A stretch of 11,331 nucleotides of DNA from Baffinella frigidus (taxonomy: Eukaryota > Cryptophyceae > Cryptomonadales > Baffinellaceae). The translations under genes and the position numbers were made by a program. The notes below the pieces were generated by a model, which worked only from the letters and a program-made list of their open reading frames with translations, was not told the DNA's origin and did no database searches. How positions within the stretch are numbered: the stretch's first letter is position 1; each line of letters opens with the position of its first letter. Shown here one piece after another: positions 6,447 to 11,231 of the stretch. Location: assembly GCA_026770585.1 (NCBI GenBank), contig MU646754.1, positions 275,129 to 286,459 on the forward strand, in the 5' to 3' direction.

Positions 6447-6537
6447 CGGTCACTGTAGAGGACTGCTACTGCCGTGTACCACCTTTCACACGAGGCTGAC
6501 ATTGGCCGTTTCTTAAATGTCTCTTTTAAAAGAACGT

Positions 6538-6612
6538 CTGGCATTGTGTAGTAATTATCACGTCCCCGGCGGTTCAAACACCGGGGACGTGACAATTACT
6601 ACACGACGCCAG
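6538..6612. mobile_element. 75-bp foldback with 32-bp arms
   Basis: The arm 6538-6569 (containing GTGTAGTAATTATCACGTCC) pairs with 6581-6612 (containing GGACGTGACAATTACTACAC) at about 29 of 32 positions. The loop is CGGTTCAAACA. The outer edges are CTGGC and GCCAG. The word GTGTAGTAA in the arm recurs elsewhere in the window. Confidence 0.8.
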
Positions 6613-6698
6613 TACAAATCCTGGACACGGCATACAAGTCCTGGACACGACCCTAAAACCAACATTTATGAAAAGGCCAAAATCAGCCTTGTGTGGTT

Positions 6699-6752
6699 AT
6701 TGCGTTCAGGGTTCAGGGTTCAGGGGTGAGGGTGAGGGGTTGAGGGTTTAGA
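6699..6752 (+). repeat. G-rich telomere-like heptad island
   Basis: GGGTTCAGGGTTCAGGGTTC is followed by GGGTGAGGGTGAGGGG and GAGGGTTTAGAG. These are decayed TTTAGGG-like units, same orientation as 6034-6300. Confidence 0.65.
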
Positions 6753-6934
6753 GTAAAGGGTGTCTCCGTCCACTGGGCGTGCTGGCCGGGCACCCCGGAC
6801 ACAGTCTAGCTCTGTCCGAGTAAAGTTGGGCACGTCTTCAATTCGCCCCCCCCGAAATTTCACAGGTGAATTTCTTGGGGGGGGTAAAAAAAATCGACCA
6901 TTGCCATGGACTGTGTCCATTGCCGTTTACTAGC
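6753..6934. other. Two small hairpins in unassigned sequence
   Basis: CGGACACAG...CTCTGTCCG at about 6796-6819 pairs with one mismatch. At 6846-6885 a run of eight or nine C followed by GAAATTTCAC faces GGTGAATTTCTT and a run of eight G. No gene is seen. Confidence 0.5.
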
Positions 6935-7040
6935 GGTAGGTCAGGCTTCAGGGTGTAGGGGTTGGAAATCACGAACTTCAGTTGAGGGTTCGGGGTTTAT
7001 GGTGCACGGTTTAGGGTCTAGGTTTTAGGTTTTGGGAGTT
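6935..7040 (+). repeat. Decayed G-rich heptad island
   Basis: CAGGGTGTAGGGG, GAGGGTTCGGGGTTTATGG and GGTTTAGGGTCTAGG show telomere-like heptads broken by unique sequence. Confidence 0.5.
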
Positions 7041-7059
7041 CCTTCTCTCTCTTTCTCCC

Positions 7060-7096
<37 letters not shown>
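7041..7096 (+). repeat. (TC)n then (CA)n microsatellite
   Basis: CT-rich tract with occasional TTC and CCC interruptions at 7041-7080, passing into CACACACA at 7081-7096. Confidence 0.9.
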
Positions 7097-7152
7097 ATGT
7101 CTCTTTCACACGCTCTCTATCCAACATGGAGAATGCTCGCGCGTTCTCTGAG

Positions 7153-7186
7153 TGAGGGTTCGGGGTTCAGGGTGCAGGGTTAGCAC
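7153..7186 (+). repeat. Heptad-like GGGTTCGGGGTTCAGGGTGC island
   Basis: Four degenerate units of the telomere-like type, ending in GGGTTAGCACGATCGGTAGAGC, which resembles a tRNA D-arm (see findings). Confidence 0.5.
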
Positions 7187-7196
7187 GATCGGTAGA

Positions 7197-7348
7197 GCGG
7201 TTGCGGAAAAACTTGGCAGATTTCAAGCAGAAACATTTTCACAAATCGAAAAAAATTGTACCGGGACGTGACATGTAAACGGTCCATCTAAAAGATTCTG
7301 GTACAAATTCTCGAAAATATTTAACTTGGCAAGTTTTGCCGCAACCGC
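7197..7348. mobile_element. 152-bp foldback with GCGGTTGCGG ends
   Basis: The left end GCGGTTGCGGAAAAACTTGG (7197-7216) pairs with the right end CAAGTTTTGCCGCAACCGC (7330-7348), with one indel. A secondary pair, AATTGTACC...GGTACAAATT, lies inside. The right end abuts the CT microsatellite. MITE-like. Confidence 0.55.
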
Positions 7349-7350
7349 GC

Positions 7351-7382
7351 GCTCTCTCTCTCCCTCTCTCTCTCTCTCTGTC

Positions 7383-7413
<31 letters not shown>
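7351..7413 (+). repeat. (CT)n microsatellite
   Basis: CTCTCTCT tract with CCC and CTGTC interruptions. It runs directly into the TA tract. Confidence 0.9.
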
Positions 7414-7421
<8 letters not shown>

Positions 7422-7422
7422 G

Positions 7423-7480
<58 letters not shown>
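7414..7480. repeat. (TA)n microsatellite
   Basis: TATATATA, a short interruption TGCATACATACA, then about 25 uninterrupted TA units to 7480. Likely length-variable. Confidence 0.92.
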
Positions 7481-7481
<1 letters not shown>

Positions 7482-7531
7482 GAGAGAAGAAGGCGTTCCC
7501 GAGGGGGCGGGTCTCGCCGGGGGTGTTCGAT
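7482..7531 (-). pseudogene. Exon relic with NTPGETRPLGNAF motif
   Basis: On the minus strand this 50-bp segment encodes NTPGETRPLGNAFFSR, clearly related to NTPDENRPLGNVFRTRR in the candidate exon at 8275-8358. It follows an AG (TATGAG) and is cut by a GT (CGTATATA), where the TA microsatellite begins. The neighbours are AT-rich and non-coding. It could be a decayed copy of the exon or a distant exon of the same gene. Protein family not recognised. Confidence 0.35.
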
Positions 7532-7854
7532 CTCATATGAAAAAGGATTTAATTTAAAATATTTCGGTAATGAAATTTACTACACGTAACGATCTTTACC
7601 AGTAATATTAGAGCAATCGTGTGGTAATTTTCATTGTTTTAAATCTTTTAATTTAAATCAGAATCCATATGAAATCTACTGCAAAGCCACACCACACCCT
7701 GCATTGTTTGAAAAGCTGTTATATATTCCAACACCTCAAACACCCAATTCCCATCCCCTAAAAATGTGGTTGGCCACCTTTGAACGTTTAAAATGCGTTT
7801 ATACTGTTTTAGTACCAAACGCTTTGGGTTTAGGATTTGGTGTTTAGGGGTGAG
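7532..7854. other. AT-rich unassigned stretch with imperfect inverted repeat
   Basis: TCATATGAAAAAGGATTTAA near 7533 and TTTAATTTAAATCAGAATCC / ATATGA near 7647-7673 form an imperfect inverted pair. The word TTACTACAC occurs at 7577-7585. A short heptad-like tract GGGTTTAGGATTTGGTGTTT lies at 7826-7845. No gene is recognised. Confidence 0.4.
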
Positions 7855-7938
7855 TGAGAGTGGCTACTAAGTGGACCTCGCCTAGAGGGTGGTCCACTCA
7901 TTATCCTCTATGCGAGGTCGACTTAGCATACACTCTCA
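7855..7938. mobile_element. 84-bp foldback next to repeat H
   Basis: The arm 7855-7888 (TGAGAGTGGCTACTAAGTGG onward) pairs with 7905-7938 (ending GACTTAGCATACACTCTCA) at 29 of 34 positions, with a 16-base loop. It ends about 12 bases before repeat H copy H1. Confidence 0.7.
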
Positions 7939-7949
7939 GTGAGGGGTTG

Positions 7950-8150
7950 GTGTAGGAGGTGGACTTGGAATCCATCCGGAAAAATGCTCGTATGAGCGGC
8001 CGACACGGGGTACAGTATGTAGCACAATCATGTGCGCCCGCGTGACCGGTCACGCGGACGCCGAAGCCAACTGTCCGAGGTGACTGCCTTGTCATGTTCC
8101 GGCGCTGACGCTGAATGCTTGGCAATCAATTACCAGTATCTCTACCCGAC
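7950..8150 (+). repeat. Repeat family H, copy H1, carrying a 64-bp insertion
   Basis: It matches 10905-11041 in inverted orientation through ATCCATCCGGAAAAATGCTC, GTATGAGCGGCCGACACGGG, GTACAGTA, CGGCGCTGACGCTG and TTGGCAAT. Relative to H2, H1 has about 64 extra bases (8034-8097) bounded by the direct repeat TCATGT. The extra segment carries the perfect 20-bp palindrome CCGCGTGACCGGTCACGCGG (8038-8057). Single-base indels shift every frame, so H does not look coding. Confidence 0.7.
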
Positions 8151-8193
8151 GGGCGCAGAACAAGTTCCCGAGAGGGCTGGCCCCCAAGAGGTC
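8146..8193 (-). CDS. Candidate exon d (GASPLGNLFCARR motif), protein unknown
   Basis: On the minus strand 48 bases encode DLLGASPLGNLFCARR in phase 0, preceded by CCTAG and followed by GTAGAG. Fourteen of 16 codons end in G or C. PLGNLFCARR parallels PLGNVFRTRR at the end of candidate exon c, and both are followed by GTAG. The segment is therefore either a tandemly duplicated exon or a partial copy made when the family D element arrived. Its 5' part, DLLGAS, has no counterpart in exon c and may be intron. Function unknown. Confidence 0.3.
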
Positions 8194-8272
8194 CTAGGCA
8201 GGTCCTAGGGCCCTACGGTAGGGAAGAGGTCCTAGGCAGGTCCTAGGGCCCTACGGTAGGGCGTATGAGCCT
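8186..8272 (+). repeat. Family D repeat, copy D3, tandemly duplicated
   Basis: A 38-bp unit AAGAGGTCCTAGGCAGGTCC + TAGGGCCCTACGGTAGGG occurs at 8186-8223 and again at 8224-8261, followed by the D edge GCGTATGAGCCT. On the minus strand most of it (8194-8274) would be an 81-bp intron running from GTAGGC to CCTAG between candidate exons c and d. Confidence 0.8.
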
Positions 8273-8274
8273 AC

Positions 8275-8358
8275 CCGGCGGGTGCGGAATACGTTGCCGA
8301 GAGGGCGGTTCTCATCGGGGGTGTTCCACGCGTTGAACTGCAGCGCCGGCCCGACGCC
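8275..8358 (-). CDS. Candidate exon c (GVGPALQFN...NTPDENRPLGNVF), protein unknown
   Basis: On the minus strand 84 bases, exactly 28 codons, open in phase 0. They begin GVGPALQFNAWNTPDE and end NRPLGNVFRTRR. A GTGCAG acceptor lies immediately upstream, and CGG followed by GTAGGC makes the donor. Twenty-five of 28 codons end in G or C, far above the surrounding repeat DNA. Joined to exon b the frame stays open. The first 31 bases, counted from the CAG of the acceptor, are duplicated at 8447-8477. The PLGN motif recurs in exon d and in the relic at 7482-7531. I do not recognise the family. Real exon or recent pseudogene are both possible. Confidence 0.45.
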
Positions 8359-8362
8359 CTGC

Positions 8363-8446
8363 ACACCCTCGCACAAACCCTCTCAGACACCCTCGCACAC
8401 CCTCTCACACACCCTCTCACACCCTCGCACACACCCTCGCACACCA
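8363..8446 (-). repeat. GAGGGTGTG low-complexity array
   Basis: The minus strand is GTGTGCGAGGGTGTGAGAGG-type, with period near 10-12. It lies exactly between the two copies of a 31-bp exon-edge duplication and would be intronic on the minus strand. Confidence 0.75.
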
Positions 8447-8474
8447 CGTTGAACTGCAGCGCCGGCCCGACGCC

Positions 8475-8712
8475 CTGAGAGTGTGGGGGAGAGCGTGAGA
8501 GAGTGTGGGAGAGAGCGTGAGAGAGTGTGGGAGAGAGTGTGAGAGAGTGTGGGAGAGAGAGTGGGAGAGTGTGCCAGAGAGAGTGAGAGAGTGTGCCAGA
8601 GAGAGTGAGAGGGTTTGCCAACAAGAGTGAGAGAGAGAGAGTGAGAGAGTGTGCCAGAGAGAGTGAGAGAGTGTGCCAGAGAGAGTGAGAGAGGGTGCCA
8701 GAGAGAGGGTGG
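8475..8712 (+). repeat. 20-bp GAGAGTGTG minisatellite
   Basis: The left half has units like GTGAGAGAGTGTGGGAGAGA. The right half has GTGCCAGAGAGAGTGAGAGA, both near 20 bp. One interruption lies at GGGTTTGCCAACAAG (about 8609). On the minus strand this is a long CTCTC pyrimidine tract ending in CTCTCAG, so it would fill the intron between exons b and c. Confidence 0.85.
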
Positions 8713-8738
8713 CTCCAAGGGCACAGGAGGCTCATCAC

Positions 8739-8807
8739 CTGTACGTCCACGATCTCGACGTTGGACGACGCCGGGTACCGCAGCTCCCCGACCTTGATGT
8801 ACGGCGC
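8739..8807 (-). CDS. Candidate exon b (APYIKVGELRYP...), protein unknown
   Basis: On the minus strand 69 bases, exactly 23 codons, begin APYIKVGELRYPASSN and end VEIVDVQ. The upstream boundary is GAGTCAG before GCG, and the downstream boundary is CAG before GTGATG, both close to eukaryotic splice consensus. Twenty-two of 23 codons end in G or C. Upstream, CTGAC repeats (four copies of a 10-bp unit) offer branch-point-like sequence. Phase 0 at both edges agrees with exon c. Amino acid composition is balanced, unlike the low-complexity frames around it. No homolog recognised from memory. Confidence 0.45.
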
Positions 8808-8813
8808 CTGACT

Positions 8814-8853
8814 CAGCATTCGTCAGCATTCGTCAGCATTCGTCAGCATTCCG
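8814..8853. repeat. 10-bp tandem repeat, four units
   Basis: CAGCATTCGT at 8814, 8824 and 8834, with a fourth unit CAGCATTCCG at 8844. On the minus strand it reads GAATGCTGAC, just upstream of the acceptor of candidate exon b. Confidence 0.9.
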
Positions 8854-8877
8854 TGCATAGAGTGTGCGCGCCTGCAA

Positions 8878-8916
8878 GGGGGTCGCGACCCCCTTATAAA
8901 GGGGGTCGCGGACCCC
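8878..8916. repeat. TCGCGA double palindrome, copy G1
   Basis: The perfect palindrome GGGGGTCGCGACCCCC (8878-8893), then TTATAAA, then GGGGGTCGCGGACCCC. A near-identical arrangement lies at 10675-10710. Both are upstream of minus-strand exon candidates. Confidence 0.8.
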
Positions 8917-9002
8917 ATAGAGCCACACGACGCCACTTGTGTCCTCAAATCCACCCTATTTCGTGTAGTAATCTGGGGAGATCGCGCCAGATATGGCTAC
9001 AA

Positions 9003-9892
9003 TAGGGGGTATGGGTTGCAAAAAACCTTAAGCCTCTAAATGCAGGACATGGAGTCGGACAAGAGACGTTTTAGTATTTTAAGATTCTTTCCATGTCCGG
9101 AACACATATTTTGTTGTTTTCGGTCCATCTACTCCACACATCAATTCATAAGTCCATCTAAACAACTTCTTCTTGAGTTGAAAAGCATAGCATCCCCTCA
9201 TGAACGCGGCGGGTCCCACGGAGCCCACAGGCGCCCCAAGAGGGTCCCGTGAAAGTTAGACACGGCATCACACGCGCCGCGCCGCGGGGGTTCCACCCAG
9301 CTATTCAGATCGATGGTGCGAGCAAAACTTCCCCCTTGGAACCCTCTTGGACCCCCATGGATTCGAGTTTGGCCCCCAAGAAATTTGAATTTGTGAAGCG
9401 ATTTCAGGCGAGAAAAAGGGCGAAACGGTGCGTGATCACCAAAAATGGCGAAACGGTGCGGGATCATGGTTTAGATCGCCGGTACGTAGAATTTACAATC
9501 CCATCACGGTCGTTCAGGAAGCTCAACTGCATCAGTCACGGTGTTTCCATAGGTGCGAAGGGCCATGAGTTGCTTCTCAAGAGTGTCGAACACGTTCTGT
9601 TCACAACATGATTGAAACATGGTCAGCATTGATTTAGAGGGTAAAGGATATGCAAAGTCGTTAGCAACGGTGTTGCATATCCTCTATTTTGGTTCGTGCC
9701 TTTCATCATGGCGTCAGCAACACAGTCACCATGGACGCGACACGAAATAGAGGGTAAAGGGTATTTGAACAGCAACTCGTGGCCCTTCAAATTAAAAGTC
9801 CTGAAATTCAAATTTTGTATCTAATTTACCACAGAAACTGTCGTGTCCATCGCATTTAGAGGCTTAAGATTTTTTGCAACCCATACCCCCTA
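9003..9892. mobile_element. 890-bp TIR element with TA ends
   Basis: The left end TAGGGGGTATGGGTTGCAAA then CTTAAGCCTCTAAATGC (9003-9044) is matched by the inverted right end GCATTTAGAGGCTTAAG then TTTGCAACCCATACCCCCTA (to 9892). One or two mismatches occur over about 40 bp. Both ends carry TA, consistent with a Tc1/mariner-type target duplication. Internal inverted pairs include GAAGGGCCATGAGTTGC (9557) with GCAACTCGTGGCCCTTC (9770), and GGATATGCAA (9645) with TTGCATATCC (9673). A 19-bp direct repeat GCGAAACGGTGCGNGATCA lies at 9419 and 9449. The 120-codon open frame at 9249-9611 shows no transposase motif I recognise, so the element is probably non-autonomous. Confidence 0.75.
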
Positions 9893-10194
9893 ATTTCTCA
9901 TTTGTTCCACGAAACACTCTTAGGCGCGAAACGTTGGTTTTGTCGGATTCCGACACAAATCGGCGCCAATTCCGATTGAATGAAACATAACCGAAGGATA
10001 AGGGTGGGGTGAGGCTTTGCAGTAGGTGTACTGCGGCGGACTTGCTCCCCTAGGGGTCAAAATCCCGCAGTGCCAGGAGGGGGGGGTGGGGGGTTGCAGG
10101 GTTCACAAGGGCGAGGGTGTGTGTTTCCGGTTTCGGAATTCGGTTGTCGGGGTTAGGGTCCTTGGCGACGTTCCAGGCAAGCTTGCAGAGAGAA
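9893..10194. other. Spacer with G-rich runs and a possible minus-strand coding edge
   Basis: TGTCGG ATT CCGACA (about 9949-9963) is a small palindrome. 10077-10105 is very G-rich. On the minus strand, immediately after CTGCAAG at about 10182, the bases encode [13 protein letters not shown] with high GC3, then fade into telomere-like CCCTAACCCC / CCCTGCAACC sequence. This echoes ELAWDERT at the end of candidate exon a. I do not call it an exon. Confidence 0.35.
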
Positions 10195-10225
10195 AGAGCG
10201 AGAGAGAGAGAGAGAGCGAGCGAGC

Positions 10226-10263
<38 letters not shown>

Positions 10264-10562
10264 GAGCGAGAGAGTGAGAGAGAGAGAGAGAGAAATCGAG
10301 AGAAAGAGAGAGAGAGAGAAATCGAGAGAGACAGCGACAGAGAGAGCGACAGAGAGCAAGAGCGAGAGAGAACGAGAAAGAGAGAGCGAGAGAGAGAAAT
10401 TGAGAGAGAGAGAGCGAGAGAGAGCGAGAGCGAGAGAGAACGAGAGAGAGAGCGAGAGAGAGAAATCGAGAGAGAGAGAGCGAGAGAGACAGCGACAGAG
10501 AGCGACAGAGAGAGAGAGAGAGCGACAGAGATCGAGAGAGAGCGAGAGAGAGAGAGAGAGAG
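10195..10562 (+). repeat. Long (GA)n array with interspersed GCGA, ACAG and AAATC
   Basis: About 370 bp of GAGAGAGA interrupted by GCGA, GACA and the word GAAATCGAGAGAGA, repeated in part as GAAATTGAGAGAGA. The minus strand is a continuous pyrimidine tract ending CTCTGCAAG. Predicted open frames here encode only Arg-Glu or Ser-Leu runs and are artefacts of composition. Confidence 0.92.
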
Positions 10563-10565
10563 GAC

Positions 10566-10664
10566 CGTGCGCTCGTCCCAGGCCAGCTCGCACATCTCGG
10601 TGGCCATGACAGACTTGCACGGCTGCCCAGCCTTCGGCGTCGGGATGCTCTCGAACGTTGCGAC
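10566..10664 (-). CDS. Candidate exon a ([13 protein letters not shown]...), protein unknown
   Basis: On the minus strand 99 bases, exactly 33 codons, begin [16 protein letters not shown], continue [13 protein letters not shown] and end DERT. The upstream boundary is CACGCTAG and the downstream boundary is ACG before GTCC. Thirty of 33 codons end in G or C. The donor is weaker than those of exons b and c, since the sequence after GT is pyrimidine (CCTCTCT). It would be the most 5' exon visible and lies about 1.8 kb upstream of exon b, with the 890-bp TIR element and GA array in between. Linking it to exons b and c is inference from strand, phase and composition. No family recognised. Confidence 0.4.
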
Positions 10665-10674
10665 CTAGCGTGAT

Positions 10675-10710
10675 GGGGGTCGCGACTCTCTTATAAGGGG
10701 GTCGCGACCC
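10675..10710. repeat. TCGCGA double palindrome, copy G2
   Basis: GGGGGTCGCGACTCTC, TTATAA, GGGGGTCGCGACCC. It differs from G1 mainly in the second half of the first palindrome. It lies 10 bases upstream (minus strand) of the acceptor of candidate exon a. Confidence 0.8.
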
Positions 10711-10904
10711 TAGCCACGCAACGCCTAGGGAGGGTGTGAGACTACGAACCCACCCAGGATTGGAGGGGGGTGTATTTCAAAAGTCATTTCTTCACTGGAG
10801 ATATTTCATCAGTCAATGTTTTTATATGAACATGGCTCAAATACCAGCCAATGACTCCAATACCAGCCACGAAATACCCCGACGAAGGATCCTGCGAGGC
10901 GTTG
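10711..10904. other. Unassigned spacer
   Basis: AAATACCAGCCAATGACTCC and a partial echo (CAATACCAGCCACGAAATAC) form a short degenerate direct repeat at about 10840-10878. No gene is recognised. The open frame starting at 10736 runs into repeat H. Confidence 0.4.
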
Positions 10905-11041
10905 GGAGAGAGATTGATAATTTATTGCCAAACAACCAGCGTCAGCGCCGCACATGCTACGCATTGTGCCACTTACTGTACCCCGTGTCGGCCGCTCATA
11001 CGAGCATTTTCCGGATGGATTCTAACTCCACCTCCTACCAG
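10905..11041 (-). repeat. Repeat family H, copy H2 (uninterrupted form)
   Basis: On the minus strand it reads GGAGGTGGAGTTAGAATCCA, TCCGGAAAATGCTCGTATGA, GCGGCCGACACGGGGTACAG, GCATGTGCGGCGCTGACGCT, TTGGCAATAAATTATC. It is inverted relative to H1 and lacks the 64-bp insertion of H1, so it serves as an empty-site reference. Confidence 0.7.
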
Positions 11042-11231
11042 GCGTTGGGACCTAGTGCACTGCCAGCTGAGAGATTTTGTTCAAAGCTCACTAAGTCAAC
11101 TGCCCCTGTCAGCGACAGCTTTAAGTCAAAATTTGGGGCCCCATACCCCAACAATGTGTTTTAAAGGCTCTTTACTACACAGGTGAAATGTTCAGGCTGG
11201 CAGTGTAGTGCGTCGTCGGGAAAGAAGGCTG
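11042..11231. other. Unassigned spacer
   Basis: CTGTCAGCGACAG (about 11107-11119) is a small hairpin. TTACTACAC occurs at 11172-11180 and a related GTGTAGTGCG near 11203. Nothing else is recognised. Confidence 0.4.

Noticed and set aside
8271-8829. 182-codon minus-strand open frame taken as one gene
   Set aside because: Its middle is a Ser-Leu-Thr run from the CTCTC minisatellite. Only the two ends look coding, and they are better explained as exons b and c.
9249-9611. 120-codon open frame inside the TIR element as a transposase
   Set aside because: Too short, no recognisable DDE/D signature or DNA-binding motif, and it contains an internal direct repeat. Not supported as a gene.
10050-10668. 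Long open frames on both strands (up to 185 codons)
   Set aside because: They exist only because the GA/CT array lacks stop codons. The products are Arg-Glu, Ser-Glu or Ser-Leu runs.
10736-11186. Open frames of 111 and 142 codons
   Set aside because: They run through repeat H. The inverted copy H1 is frame-shifted relative to H2, so the frame is not conserved.
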